This document shows, piece after piece, positions 19,358-31,281 of a DNA stretch of 64,000 bases; position 1 is the stretch's first letter; each line of letters opens with the position of its first letter. The translations under genes were made by a program, and so were the position numbers. A model generated the notes under the pieces. The model was given only the letters and a program-made list of their open reading frames with translations. It made no database searches and had not been told where the DNA came from. The stretch covers positions 65,095,753 to 65,159,752 of the forward strand of contig CM043959.1 of the NCBI GenBank assembly GCA_014529385.2. The letters run 5' to 3'. Source of the stretch: Adiantum capillus-veneris (lineage: Eukaryota > Streptophyta > Polypodiopsida > Polypodiales > Pteridaceae).

Positions 19358-20606
19358 TGAGGGGTGCAACGGAAGTGAATGTTGAAAATTTTGCTCAAGA
19401 TGAGTGCTCCTGTGCTCAAGGGTTCCTTTTACTTACGGAAGGGAGAGCCTTCCGTTCCTTTAGTGAGAGAGTGCAATAGACACAAACAAAGTGATGAACA
19501 CTATGAATGAAGGTGCATGAGACTAAGAGATAGAGAGAGAAGAATACGACACTAGAATGTTGTCAAGCCCTCCTCCGAAGGCCCCACTCTCTATGGCAAG
19601 AGCGGTCTACTATTAATTGCACAAATCTCTACAATGCTTTGGACTTGCCGACGATGTTGACGACTACGAGACGGGCTGAAATCTGAAAACGCTAATGGCT
19701 GAAATATGCAAATCTTTATCTATTGAATTCTGACTCTATGTCGATGACGATGTCGATGGCGACGATGCAATGACGACGCACTGAAAACGCAGATGCTGAA
19801 ATCTGCGTTTTCTGGGCTGAAACTGCAAACTGCGCTAGATCTGACTGTGCGGAGAGGATCTGCTGCGGGATGGTGAGATCTGCGAGGTTTGGGACTTCTA
19901 CTGCGATGTCTGACTGCTGAAAACTGAAAACGTTGGAGCTTACTGAGGTTCTGTCGTGATGAATCTGCAAAACATTGAGATTGATCTGCAAACCAAAAAC
20001 GCTAGGACTGGTTCTTTCCTGTTGGAGAAATCTGCTAACGCTAGGGCTGATCTGTTGTGTTGTTGTGGAGTCTGCTAATGCTAGGGCTGATTTTCTATCT
20101 TGTTGTCGCTGGGGCTGATCTGCAATGCAAACGCCATGGCTGATTTGTCATGCGAAAACGCTAGGCTTTCGAATGGGCTGAAATGCTAGGTCTGTTGCGA
20201 GAAGGTGGTCTTGCTGAGAAGGTGCCTGTTGAATGCGAAGTTCCTGCTGCCTCTTCTGCCAGATTGTGCTAGCGCTAGGGTTTCTTATATATATGCATGG
20301 TAAATTTGCCCTACCTAGCTCCCAACAAAATTCAACAAAATTCACTTAAAAATAATAAGTGAAAATTGGCTAAATTAGGGAAAATAGGTCTATGCACTGT
20401 AAAAATGCTCCTGATGGGTTCTGATGGAAATCTGATGGTCATGCTGTGTGCAACCAGAGGATATGCATCTACTCTTAAGTGTCTGGGCATGCACGGTCTG
20501 CGAACAGACTCACAAAGTGCCAGAACACTTTCTAAGCTAACTGAACTGAACCCATGTCATGAAGTAGCTTGTCCACGTACACATAAGGTTAGATGTGCAC
20601 GTGACA
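19358..20606 (-). mobile_element. Solo LTR-A5 inserted in family C integrase
   Basis: 1249-bp LTR-A in minus orientation with 5-bp duplication CCGAA. It is more diverged at the ends than the others: the plus-strand start reads TGAGGGGTGCAAC and the end GTGCACGTGACA. TATATATA lies at about 20285-20292, and GCGTTTT-type words fill 19680-20160. It splits the spacer between RNase H and integrase and dates after the minus family C copy. Confidence 0.9.
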
Positions 20607-20611
20607 CCGAA
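20607..20611. repeat. Target-site duplication, right (CCGAA)
   Basis: Exact copy of 19353-19357. Confidence 0.85.
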
Positions 20612-21050
20612 TGGAATATTCCACAACTATCTCCCCATTCTGTATTCAAGTGAATACATCTGGAAAAAATCTGTATCTGTGGCGTACTGACCGACCATAT
20701 CCTCGAAGCTTCTATGGTGTATCGCGGAAATAGCCAGAACCAACGGCTTCCGAGACAGTATCTGCCACCCATTTCTTCTGTCCCTGCACATGGACAATCC
20801 GGAAGTAAAACTGTAACCAGATGTTTACCCACCGCATCTACTTTTCCGATAGTCGCTTCTGTGACAAGAAGTAGCGTAAACTCCAACCATCTGTGAAAAT
20901 TGTAAAGCTCCGAGTAGGTAATGTTGCCATTGAGTAAGAGCATGGATAACCGCCAAAAGCTCTTTCTCACATATCTGTATCGTCATTTCCGGCCTTGAAA
21001 ACAATCGGCTCGCATAGGCAATGACATGGCCTTCATGCATTAGACCGCAT
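20612..21050 (-). pseudogene. Family C RNase H (minus copy)
   Basis: The RNase H domain of a gypsy pol degrades the RNA of RNA-DNA hybrids. The frame 21040-20825 reads MHEGHVIAYASRLFSRPEMT, IQICEKELLAVIHALTQWQH, YLLG. This is the YASR..EKELLAV core shared by gypsy elements, with the catalytic Glu in EKELLA preserved. The later part (ADAVGKHLVT and an IPAISAIH-like spacer) is in other frames, with stops. Confidence 0.8.
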
Positions 21051-21560
21051 CCGGACTACGATCCTCAAGACGAGCTGGTCGCAACTCGCCTGGCAGGCCC
21101 TCTGAAAAGCAATCGGCATGAGTGTGGAGAAAATCTTGGCGTTCTCTTTTTTTTCGAGGTCAAAACATATTCAACCTTCAATCATCATTCAGTCCTTTCC
21201 AGAAAGTAAAGAAACTGAATTTCATCAAGAACAATGTCCGTGCCCTTCATTTGTCAAAGTCTCTTTCTCGGCCCGGTAGTCAACCTCGGCATTGTTCTTG
21301 TGGTACCAAGGGTTTTTTAGTAGGACGTCACAACCTCCCAAGGGAATTACGTAGAAATCCTCGTACCCTAAACACCCCTGACATTGCAAACGAAGTTTGC
21401 CAATGATCGGTGTAATGGCAACATCCCGTCCGGGTGCCGGTAGAACTACCTCCGCCTGTGGCCTCAGCCTGTCGGGCGTAATTCCAAATCGAGCCGCCGA
21501 AAGAAGCTGGCCTTGGCTCCTTCATCAAAGAAAAAGAGGGCTTCTTGATCTTTCACTTTG
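21051..21560 (-). pseudogene. Family C RT start and protease (minus copy)
   Basis: Only the first RT block is present (the SEGLPGEL..ARLED equivalent, about 21130-21060). RNase H sequence follows directly, so the entire RT palm and thumb are deleted, a larger loss than in the plus copy. Upstream lies the protease, with DQEALFFFDEGAKP (about 21530-21490), AITPIIGKLRLQCQGCL and NNAEVDYRAEKETL. Frames are interrupted repeatedly. The D-E-G triad is shared with the plus copy. Confidence 0.7.
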
Positions 21561-21959
21561 CCCTAAAAGTGGCAAGGTTTTGTACTTTCATTCATTAATT
21601 CGGTTCGGGTCCCATGCAATGTGGTACCAGTTTTGCGTTCATCTGCCTTTTCTGCCATGTTTCTCAGCTGCTTTCAAACTCTCTGACCTTTCTTCATCTT
21701 GTTCATTCGGTGCCTTTTTAGGGCACTTCGCGGAGATATGCCCAATTTCCCCGCATCCAAAGCACTTCCCCTCTTTGATATAGCTGACCCTCTCTCGAAG
21801 AGTGAGCTAGGGTCGTGCATCCTTTTCTTTCTGTTCTGGGTTACTCTTCTTCTTTCTACTTTCATTGTTAGAAGTCTGTTCGGTTCTCTGCGTCATGATC
21901 TCATCTATGGGGTAAGTCAAATTGCTTGAGTGAATGGCAAAACCCCGTTTCGCATGAAG
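21561..21959 (-). pseudogene. Family C gag end with zinc knuckle (minus copy, truncated)
   Basis: The minus strand encodes CFGCGEIGHISAKCP, flanked by KEGK and KKAPNEQDEE, matching 14750-14860. It ends at HFMRNGVLPFTQAI, where the sequence is cut at about 21956 and joined to a plus-oriented LTR-C end. The capsid domain, leader and 5' LTR of this copy are missing. Confidence 0.75.
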
Positions 21960-22015
21960 TGAATTCGTGTCGTGCCGCGGTAGATTCTTGACTTGGAGTG
22001 TCCAAGTTTGTTACA
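21960..22015 (+). repeat. 3' end fragment of LTR-C, plus orientation
   Basis: 56 bp ending GTCCAAGTTTGTTACA, nearly identical to 12781-12836. It is joined at its left to truncated minus-oriented gag. At its right is a leader-like stretch (gattctgtcgcgggcaacgg) and not the TGGTATCAGAG site. Confidence 0.8.
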
Positions 22016-22899
22016 GATTCTGTCGCGGGCAACGGGACCATGAAACCGGCCCGTAAGGCGGTAGACTTTAGCTTTCACCCGATTCTTTACTTGAAGAACT
22101 TTACTTGACTTTACGACACAAAGGAACTTCACGAATAGACTTGTGATTGGAATTAACACTTTAAACAAACCACGGCCTTGTAGCTAGAGTGCTATCAAGC
22201 AGACAGCGACACCCTGTAGTCCCCAAAGACTTGCGCTCCTTTCGGTATTTCTTTATTGTTATAAAACTTGAGATAAAACTTGCAAATTCCTACGAGCTGT
22301 CCCACTTTTACCGGGCTGAAAATGGCCTACTCTAGCCCGATTTTGGCAGCATAACCACAGGAGGAGGCTTCACAGATAAAATCCCTATGCTAAAGGTGAC
22401 TTCCCCGGTGCATACGAGCACTTTGCCAACCTGGCGAGAATCTGCAGCACATTGAATTCTCTGTTTTCTGCCTTGAAAATGCACCAGATCACTTGTAAAG
22501 TGATCCCAACGCTTCCCCAAAGCTCCTCGGGGTATTAGGGATCAATTAGGGTCGAAACCCTAAACGTGAAAAAATACACAGCAGGCTGTAATTCACTGTT
22601 TCGGGCTCTGCTTCGCGTGCCAATCGCATCCGTAGCGAGCCGTCGAGCTCCTGCACTTGTAGGGCTACTTGCCCTTTGAATCGGACAAGATTTCTCGCGT
22701 GAAATCTCTCCGAATCCACCTGTACCTGCGGGGGATTAGCAATTAGCTAATCCAATACTTGTTCAAGGGGCTCTTGCCTTGGGCAATCAGGCATGAACCC
22801 ACACAACTGTACATACAGATGAAAAGCCCTCAAGCGGGGCATCATGTTTCTGTATTCAAAAGGAGAGAGAGATGCACGAGAGCGGAATCATCATGTTAC

Positions 22900-22900
<1 letters not shown>
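22016..22900. other. Non-coding stretch with a second LTR-C scrap
   Basis: No gene is seen. The segment ccccaaagacttgcgctcctttcggtatttcttt (22214-22248) matches the minus-oriented LTR-C2 at 16994-17028, so a scrap of inverted LTR-C lies here. The rest (GC-richer, with a tandem aattagc word near 22735-22750) is unassigned. Confidence 0.5.

Positions 22901-22901
<1 letters not shown>

Positions 22902-22943
<42 letters not shown>
22902..22943. repeat. (AG)n microsatellite
   Basis: About 21 perfect AG units, followed by atgcacc, which also occurs just upstream after a short gagaga run (22861-22878). Confidence 0.95.
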
Positions 22944-22948
<5 letters not shown>

Positions 22949-23399
22949 CCGCTGAACCAACCAACTGGGCATGAATGAATTGATGTTTTACAATGGGGAC
23001 AAGGTGGTGCTTATATACTAGCTTGGGGCCCCTTAAGTACCCCTCAAGATTTAACAAATAAGTAAAATAAATACCTAAAGCCAAAATAAATATTGGGATC
23101 ACATTGGGCTATTCAATTGAGATGCTAAAACTCTTAACACACTCTGTGCAGCTCATAGTGGACATATGTAGGAAGACCAAGTCGATGTAGAAGCTACCAT
23201 GGACACCCCAACAGTTGTAGACTCCACTGGATACACCTCGGTTGTGCTTTCACAGATTTAGAGTGATGTGGCTCAGCTGTAACAGTTTTACAGTTTTAAC
23301 TTATGGTCTTCGGGCCTTCCTTGGGGATACACTCATTTTGAGCATCTCGAGGGGCATTTCAGTAATAGAAGTCAGGACTGTTTTCCTTGCGAAAAAAAA

Positions 23400-23401
<2 letters not shown>
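22944..23401. other. Non-coding interval
   Basis: AT-rich DNA without a coherent frame or recognisable element. It separates two (AG)n tracts. Confidence 0.5.

Positions 23402-23457
<56 letters not shown>
23402..23457. repeat. (AG)n microsatellite
   Basis: About 27 AG units with one aag interruption, preceded by a run of nine A. Confidence 0.95.
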
Positions 23458-23785
23458 TCAGTGTGTGCACCAGCAGCTCCGCATCATCAAAGTCGAGGGC
23501 CGTCAGAGCGACTGCAGTTGCTAGTCTTTTCCATGACATCCAACCCATCTAAAAGTCATGGAATGGCCCAGCTTGGCATGGTGGACTTTAGCTGTTTAAT
23601 GCGTCTTAAATTTTAATTAGGTTGATTGTATCTCCTTATTCGAATAAGAAGTCTTAATGTCCCTTTTTTTAAAACTTTTTTCAGTGCCCTTGCTTGAGCA
23701 TTTCCAGGATTGATCTCTAAGGGGGGCCTCTGGTAAGTTGACTTTTGTAACATCTGTCATTCTCCATTTTTAGTGCGCTCAATAA

Positions 23786-24560
23786 ACTCAACTTCTTGTG
23801 CAGGTAAACCTTCAGTTTAGCTTATGCCAAAGCTATGTTTATAGATTCCAAAATCTCGACAATCTTACAATTCTTCTGCTTCCGGAAGACATTCAAAATA
23901 AAGCTCCAATATTTTATATTTACCAGTCAAAGATGCTGCTAATTGTAATCAAGCTTCATGTTTGGATCCTGCAATATCAGAAATCTATGTAATTTTATAT
24001 ATCCTTGTAGTAAGCTTGAAGGGTACTTGATTGATGCTTGTGAAGTGTAATTAGAAACTATGCATTTTCCTAGTGTAGCTGTGTTTGTACTTGGTGCTTT
24101 TGCTAAGTCGAGTTCTGTCATGTCAACCGGTCTCTATTTCGAGCATGGTTCAATGTATTTCTTGTGCAGGTAAAACTTTTAGTTTAGCTATAAACCAAAG
24201 CTATGTTTTTAGATGAAGCACCTCTTCTACTTCTGCAAGACAGTGACATGTAGCCCTACTATACTTTGCCAACATATCTAATGCACATAGCCTTTGTGAT
24301 AGCCACATGCCCTCTTTTGTGCGTATAATCTCAATGCCCAAAGGGTATTACAGCTTTCCCATGTCCTTTATTTCAAATCCTCGTTTTAGGAGGCACTCAA
24401 CTAGTTAATGTCTGCCGCAACATCAGAAAGTCGTGTAAATCGTGTACATGATTATAGCCTGCTGTCAGGGTGTATGATTGATGCTTTGGAAGTGTAATTT
24501 GTATTTATGGATTGTCTTGTATAGTTGTTTGTGTTTTTGCTAATACTATTGATGTAATTT
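23786..24560 (+). repeat. Local segmental duplication, two diverged copies
   Basis: The stretch cttcttgtgcaggtaaac..ttcagtttagcttatgccaaagctatgttta (23794-23845) returns at 24158-24212. The downstream words tgatgcttgtgaagtgtaatt and gtgtagctgtgtttgt (24033-24095) return at about 24479-24540. The period is about 365-450 bp with indels. No coding content is seen. Confidence 0.65.
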
Positions 24561-24978
24561 CTAGCTAGATAAGCAATACCACAGCTTGCACAAAGTCTCG
24601 GAACTCGTGGCAAACAAGCTTTTCCTCTCAAACTCCTCATCTAGGATGACGTTTTGAAAAGTGAGAAAGGAAAAACAAATAGTTAAGATAGGTAATCCTA
24701 AATTGCTGTTTTCATTGACCTCGAGTGTTTGATGTTGGATGCGAGCTCAACTTACAGTCCTTTGCATGAATGAGTACTCGTGCAAAAGAAGGGCAGAGTT
24801 TCTAGCCAAAGCATTGATGCATACAAGTGTATCACTAAGGTCTTTCCACTTGACTATAATAAAAGCCATCGTTTGAACTCTTACCAAGTGAAAAACAAGT
24901 CGGGTCAGGGAACATCAACTTCTGTTACGTTAAGCTCTATTTCTTTCTTTTGTTAAAGAACTCTCACTTTATCTGAGT

Positions 24979-24980
<2 letters not shown>
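24561..24980. other. Non-coding interval
   Basis: No frame longer than about 60 codons and no repeat or RNA signature was recognised. Confidence 0.5.

Positions 24981-25011
<31 letters not shown>
24981..25011. repeat. Poly-C tract (31 C)
   Basis: Uninterrupted homopolymer on the plus strand. Exact length should be treated with caution, because sequencing and assembly miscount such runs. Confidence 0.9.
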
Positions 25012-26535
25012 TTTCCGGGCACACATGTGGGCACACATTGTTGTCGTTGTGGGTGCACACCCACCGATTTGATAAACAACTTCTACATCTCAGATCTTGG
25101 AAAAAGGATGTGTACACAGTTTGAATTGTTCTTTGATGGAATCAGATGAAAATTGTGGTGTGCATGATGGGCAAACACACAATGTGATGAACAACCCATC
25201 AATGTAATGAGCATGCCCTCAGACAAGGAAACAATAGTTAGGTAAATAGTATGGTGTAGGATACTCCCAATTCTTGTGAAACATATACCATCCTATAGAT
25301 ACCAGAAAGTTCATATGCAACCTCCTTTCGAAATCGGATTTAGGTGCAACTCAACATCTAGCAAATGTCATGAGTGACGTTGACATTGGGATCAGGACTA
25401 AAGAGAAGCCTTAGATGATGTAGGGGCGAAATATTGTCAAAAATGTTCTAGTGTGTTATAGAGCAATATCACAACGTGTGTGCATGTGCATATGAAAAGT
25501 AACTAAGGTGAAAAATCACAATGGCCTGCAGAAGAGGATGAGAGAGTGTGTATGTGACCCACTTCTCAAGGCCCCTCATAGGAGAACAAATGTCAACTCT
25601 CTCTCACAGTGGCCTCCATATACAAAAGACAATGCTTAGTTAATACCTCTTTAACAAGAAACAAGGAGATTTAATTTTTGTCTCATCATTAACACATGAC
25701 ATAGTACTATTCTACAAGCTTCAACTGATGGTTCACAATTACTCCCACTAGTTCACCACTTTACTACGGCCTTGAGACACTTTGCTTTCCACACCTATGG
25801 GTGATTGAAGGCATCATCAAGAAGAGTGCCCTTGAATCGTTGCACTTAAAAAAAAAAAAAAAGAGAATACAAGAACTTTGAAACACACGCACACACCCTA
25901 TGTACAATGGCCTTAGAGGTAGGGAGAGAGGTATCCATCCCATCACCACACGCACACACCCGCATATGGGAACAATCCCTAAAGCACTCTTCAAAAAGTG
26001 CCCTTGTAATCATCGCACTTTTTGAAGAGAGCTTTTCCAAGCAATACTAGAAAGTGAGCCGAGAATATGCTCAAGGTAGGGCCACAAAAAGAGCACAAGC
26101 TTTACTTGGTCTTCCAAGGAACGAGTCTAGAACAAATCTTTTTGTCGAAAAATTGAAATGCTATTGAGCTTCAAAGGTAGGACCAAGAAGGAAAGTGCAA
26201 CACTTTTTTTTTTTGGTTGCTATGATGAGGTGGAGTAAAACATTCTTACCTTATTATAAGGAGGAGACAAATAGCTATAGTAGAAAATGATGTAGGTATC
26301 ATACCAAGAGTTAGCTAGCATAATGATAGAGCATGTATACTTTTGAGAAACAAAGAAGGCACCAAGAAAATCTTGGGTGTGTGCCCATGATAAGGGGTAG
26401 GGAATGCCATAATGGCGATACTCTTGTCTACGAGATGAGACTGGCTTACAAATAAAGGTATAAATGACACAACTCGAAGAGGGGATTCTTGGTTGAGGGA
26501 TGGTGACTATGCATTAGCTTGCCAAGACAAGGGAA
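25012..26535. other. Non-coding interval, 1.5 kb
   Basis: No gene is seen. The words cacacgcacacacccy..tatg occur twice (25884-25902 and 25946-25966), with gtgcccttgaatcgttgcactt (25828-25849) and gtgcccttgtaatcatcgcacttt (25999-26022). A duplicated segment of about 165 bp is therefore present. Confidence 0.5.
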
Positions 26536-26703
26536 GTACAAAACTTTCATCTTAGAATGTGTGTGCATGTGTGTCCAATGGACCGATGCATGATTATTGG
26601 GGACGGACCATATAGTATCAAGCAAGACTTTCATCTTAGAATGTGTGTGCATGTGTGTCCATGGACCGATTCATAATTATTGGGGACAGACCATATACTA
26701 TCA
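26536..26703 (+). repeat. 84-bp tandem duplication
   Basis: The segment aaactttcatcttagaatgtgtgtgcatgtgtgtcc..ggaccatata (26540-26620) is followed directly by a second copy (26626-26700) with about 5 differences. Confidence 0.85.
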
Positions 26704-27552
26704 AAAGCAAGAGCCTAACCATTGGCATTATCATGGCCATTCGAATGTATTGTGTAGGGATATGGGGCAACTACAACAAGGTGTTGCTTCTGGTCATTCA
26801 TCAATGATGTGGTATTACTTGAGTGTACAAGGGTGTTTTGATCCTCATCCTCGCCTGATTCATCTAGGATGAGGGCTTACTACAATGTTAAATGGCAAGA
26901 GTTTTGACATATGCATACACCCAAGTTAAACATAGGTGTCCCTTACTCCATAAGACCTACAAAATGAAAACTTCAAAACTTTAGGATTTGTGAAGAGTTG
27001 TAATTAATGGTATCATGGCCTCGACAGTAATTGCCACGGGATCTCCGATGATCCAAGGCGGTGGCATTTGTGATTGGGAACAACTTGCTCGAGTTTTGAG
27101 GTGGGCTAGCTTGCTTTTAAGGAGTAAAATGCCCATAGTGGGATAATGCCATGTTTCAAGCCTACCCTATCCACCCTCGCCCTATGCGTCTTGCTACATG
27201 TGTGCCTAGTGGATCCCCCCACCTAGGCTGCATTGAATACTAGAGAGCCCCTTTCCCTTTGTGAAGCAAGGGAATGATTTGTCAAAAGGAAAAGAGAAGC
27301 AAAGCATGGGTGTGTGAGTGGTGGTCCACTAGTCTCCTCGCCTTATCCAGTTTGTGTTTCATGGTTGGCAACAAGGAGATTGCGTGCTCATCAAGTAAAC
27401 CTCAATCATTCCACTACTTCTTCATGTTAAAAAGATGAAGGATAATTCATAAGCACTTTCCTCCAAGAATTGCCCCAAAAAAAAAGCTGGGAATAATTAA
27501 TAAGCACTTTCCTTAATGTTTACCTTTTTTATTTGCACTATCAATGTTTAAT
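26704..27552. other. Non-coding interval
   Basis: No coding frame, RNA gene or element terminus was recognised in about 850 bp. Confidence 0.5.
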
Positions 27553-27610
27553 CCCCCCCCCCCCCCCCCCCCCCCCCAACAACAACACACACAAAACCAC
27601 CACCACCACC
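27553..27610. repeat. Poly-C tract (25 C) followed by AAC/ACC-rich run
   Basis: 25 C, then aacaacaacacacacaaaaccaccaccaccacc: a homopolymer grading into imperfect trinucleotides. Confidence 0.9.
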
Positions 27611-27705
27611 AAAAAAGGAGAAAAAAAACCCCAAAAAGACCCTTTTTCAATCTTGCCACAAAATTCTAGGCGCTTCTACAGTGTCAATTTTTGTTATTAT
27701 TATAA

Positions 27706-27813
27706 AGTTGCCAAAGAAGGGAACTTGAATCAAACATTCTAGCTAGGAACTTAGAAAAGTTGCCAAAGAAGGGAACTTCAATAAAACATTCTAGCTAGGA
27801 CCTTAGAAAAGAG
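27706..27813 (+). repeat. 53-bp tandem duplication
   Basis: gttgccaaagaagggaactt..aacattctagctaggaRcttagaaaa occurs twice in direct succession. Confidence 0.85.
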
Positions 27814-29030
27814 ATGGATAAGGAAAGAAAAGAAGCCCATGAAGTCAAGAGGACGCTCCCTTTAGCTTTTTGTGTTCAATGAGTGACCCAAAAGTGCACA
27901 ATTATATAATCCCAAGTAGTGGGAGCCATGCAAGCAAACACAAAGTTGGAAAAAGTGAGGTTCACTATCAAATTGTGTCCCACAATTGTTCCATGTCTCC
28001 ATTGCTTTGTGTCCTCCTCCTCACAACAATTCCTAAAGTGGGAGCTTCAAGTGAATATCCTCAAGCTTCATGCCTTTAGCTTTGGATCATTAGCTTTGGA
28101 TCATCATCTTCGTGTCCCTCTCCCATGTTACTTCTCTCCACTAGATTGAACACTTCACCTAGTGCAACTTAAGTGTGATAGAAAGTACCTTCAAACATAT
28201 CAAGACTTGAGGGTGTGTCGAGTTTGTAGATCTAAATTAAATCTTGTCAGGAACATGGTACCTTCAAGGACATCAAGACGTGGAGGGGATGTTCACGATT
28301 TTCAAGAAAAAACCTTATCCAAGGCCTCATTTGCAGTTATCGACCCCACTGGCAGAGTGCCAGTGGTTAGCTTGGAGGCTAGGAGTGCGTGAGGTCACCT
28401 CGAGGAGGTGAGGCCGGGTGGTATGGGACGCCCAATTTTACAAGTGCACGCCTATATCCTCGAACGTTGGCCCCAGCACGTGGGAGCTGTTGAATGGTGG
28501 CTATGGTCGGGTGGTTCGTTCGACGCGTATCTGTAGGCGATCTGTGTAGCCGGGAGATCCTATCTCCTCGTTCGTTTCAGATGCCAAAAGCAAAGCCCCA
28601 AAAGCTTCCAAATCAACAAAAATTTTGCAAATTAACTATAATTGTAGCTATATTTATACTATTTTCTTGTAATATCTAAGAATTTTTTTTCCTTTTCACT
28701 CTCCTCTCAACCAACTGTCTTGAACTTCTAATCGGTTCAAGGCTAAGCTTAAAGAAACTTTTCTCGAACACTGGTTCACACAATTTGCGGCTTAAATGTC
28801 CAAATTTTGCATGAAGCATCGTACCTCAAGGACATCAATACTTAGGGCGTGTTTACACATAAGAATTTGTAGCTGAGAATGTCTCAATTTTACCTTGTGG
28901 GTATAGTCGGCCCAATTGTATGGGACACACGTGTTCAGCCCTTTGCCTTTACCATTCTAAATGGGAAAAAAAAAGAATCATGTGTACATTAAAGATACGA
29001 CAATGATTAGTACAGTAAGCCTCTTCTAGT
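27814..29030. other. Non-coding interval with an unassigned GC-rich island
   Basis: A GC-richer island at about 28335-28570 contains a short inverted word (ctggcagagtgccag) and a 76-codon frame that I cannot assign. The remainder is AT-rich and shows nothing coherent. Confidence 0.4.
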
Positions 29031-29130
29031 ATGAAGTGAGCACTTAGCAATTCCTTTTTTTTTCTTCCAAACTCATGATGTATTAAAAAAACAAAAAAAG
29101 TTACAATCCTAGCCATGCTCTCACCCAGCC
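29031..29130 (-). repeat. Possible non-LTR retrotransposon 3' end
   Basis: Minus strand: gattgtaacttttttgtttttttaatacatcatgagtttgg, then an A-rich tail. It has the same pattern as 30245-30310 (ttgtaa, T7, gttt, AT-run, catg..gagttt). Two similar oligo-T/AT-rich tails on the same strand suggest LINE-type 3' ends. Evidence is weak. Confidence 0.3.
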
Positions 29131-30240
29131 ATGGCATCTACCAACAACCAAATCTCAAAGCACAAGGTACATTGGCTTATGAAGGCCCGCAGTGTTAGGA
29201 TTTGAAGGGCAAACTATTCTTTCAAAAGATGGGTTGTAGAAAAATGCACCCTTCCCTAGGGTAAAGGAGCCAGTTGTAACACATGTGTCTTTTAAAAGTC
29301 ATGCACGCCTCCAATTTAGAGACAAAAATTTAGAATATGCTAGGAATTTTGTTTATGTGTCAACTTGTGATTTGTTGAAAACTGTACCATTACTGGGCCT
29401 TGGGTGTTTCTAACCCCTAAAAGACCTCAAAATTTAAACTTTCTCAAATTGACTGCCCAAATTAAATCAGAAAAATATCAAACTTGGTATTACCTAATCT
29501 GCCTTTGCATGAGGAATCTCATGCAAATTTCAAAATTCAAATCTGACCAAATTTGCAAAATCCCACCCAAAATTACACTTTTTTTCTTGAGTGTCTCTAA
29601 ACTGGCTCCTATACCCTATAGCCTAGAAGGGTCTATTTTCAGTTTGCCCTTCCAATGAGAAAATTTCGCATAATTTACAAGGCAAGATACTATATTCTGT
29701 CAATGAGTATAACCAATATACATATAGATATTGTAAATGAGCATTAATATATATAAAATGTTTTTTAATTAGCCCTTCCATTGACATGTATTCTATTTTT
29801 TCACCCTTCTCTATAGAAGGATAATTTTTGAACAAGCCCTTCCAATGACAGACCCAAAAAAACTTTGGCCTTCATACGACCGACAAAATGCCTTAAGAAG
29901 AGCAGATGGGCGTCAAATCCTATCACTGATGAAGGGTGCCACCTTGAAACTAGAGAAAACAATGGATCGAGACGGCTTGGGGTTGCCACCAAAGGGATAG
30001 CATTCCCACAACAACCTCCTTGCCCACCAAGCCAATCCAAGGGGACGAACCACGCACTTAGCAATTCTTATCGAAGATTTTGAATCTTGGGGTAGCTTCT
30101 GATGAAAAGTCTATGGACTTATCCATCATCATTTTCCTTAGATTCTTTATTTCACTATCCACTTTCAATGCCAACGTTAAGCGTGACAAAGAAGCATAAG
30201 TTGAATATGCTCAGATAGACCTTTTCGATTTATTTATTTT
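29131..30240. other. Non-coding interval
   Basis: No gene is seen. The word gcccttccaatga occurs three times (about 29646, 29774 with one change, and 29838). Nothing else stands out. Confidence 0.45.
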
Positions 30241-31195
30241 TTGTTGCAAAACTCACAATGCATGAGTAGAATATATATTTAAACCAAAAAAATTACAAAG
30301 CAGACCATGGTCGCATTGAGCCATGGCTCCAACCAGTATCTTGAAAGACAACATGAGAGTAACGATGCCAAACCATAAAATAACAACCAGCTAGAACAAG
30401 GGACGCCAACCCGACTAACGACAATAGAACCGATACCAAAAAGCATGCCGAGAAGGGAGGGGCCCATTGTCCCCAACACCAATAAGACGCCTCTCGGGGT
30501 GCCTCCATGTTGGTGCCTCTGCCACCACAGGCAATCGGAATGCCCAAAAGTAGCCTCCACATATAGTTGAGAAGAGCCGAACCGAGCAGCAGACACATAA
30601 TCCACCAATAGAAGCAAGCAAAACACTTTGGATGCACCACTTAGCAAGGATCTGCCACTACCCTCAGAGCATCCAAGGCCTGTCGCACATAGAAAAAAAA
30701 ACAATCGAGAAGCTCCATAGCCAAAAACCACCACACAAAAAGATCATGCTTTGGGGGAGCCAAGCCCCTTCAGAATCAAGTTTTCACCGTAGGCCTTGCA
30801 GTCGAGGATGAATCCACACGAATGAGCATGCTAGAAGGAGACACATCCTACCAAGAAGCTCACTGCAAGCATCTCTGCCAATCCCCGAATGGAAGTCTAC
30901 AACTATGAAGATCCCTGCAGCGACCACCCATTTTCCCTCCCCAGTGGGGGGGACCTCTACTGCGTGCCCAAAAATGGGGTTCAAGCTAAGGAAGCGACAT
31001 CGTAGAGCAAGCAGGCTAGCCCAACGGTTTAGAACGGAGATGTTGCTGCTTGTAAAAACACCACGATGCCCACTCCAATAGAGGGACACCTTTGCCCCGC
31101 CCTGTCGCAAAACTCCCTTTGAGCCTCCCAACCCTCGAAGCCTCGCAGGCTGCACGATGCAGGTGGTCCTTGCCCTCGCATGACCTTTCACAACT
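30241..31195 (-). other. Open minus-strand stretch ending in a LINE-like tail, unassigned
   Basis: Two long minus-strand frames (31191-30784, 135 codons; 30734-30279, 151 codons) run with several overlapping open frames in a GC-richer block. They end near an oligo-T/AT tail that resembles 29031-29130. No motif of RT, endonuclease or zinc-knuckle type is visible. The simplest reading is the 3' part of a decayed non-LTR element, but composition alone could leave these frames open. No function is assigned. Confidence 0.25.
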
Positions 31196-31231
31196 TACAA
31201 GATGACAAAAAATTATCTCCAATTCAAGCAT

Positions 31232-31233
31232 GA

Positions 31234-31281
<48 letters not shown>

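Noticed and set aside
1-22015. Endogenous pararetrovirus or other viral insertion
   Set aside because: LTRs with TG..CA ends, tRNA-iMet sites, 5-bp duplications and chromodomain integrases identify ordinary Ty3/gypsy retrotransposons; no envelope, movement or coat protein motifs were seen.
28335-28570. Possible tRNA-derived SINE (ggttagcttggaggc, ggttcgttcgac)
   Set aside because: The A-box fit is partial, no B box at proper spacing, no terminal A-run and no target duplication.
30279-31191. Two host genes on the minus strand
   Set aside because: No start context, splice signals or domain; neighbouring frames are equally open, suggesting a composition effect or a decayed retroelement.
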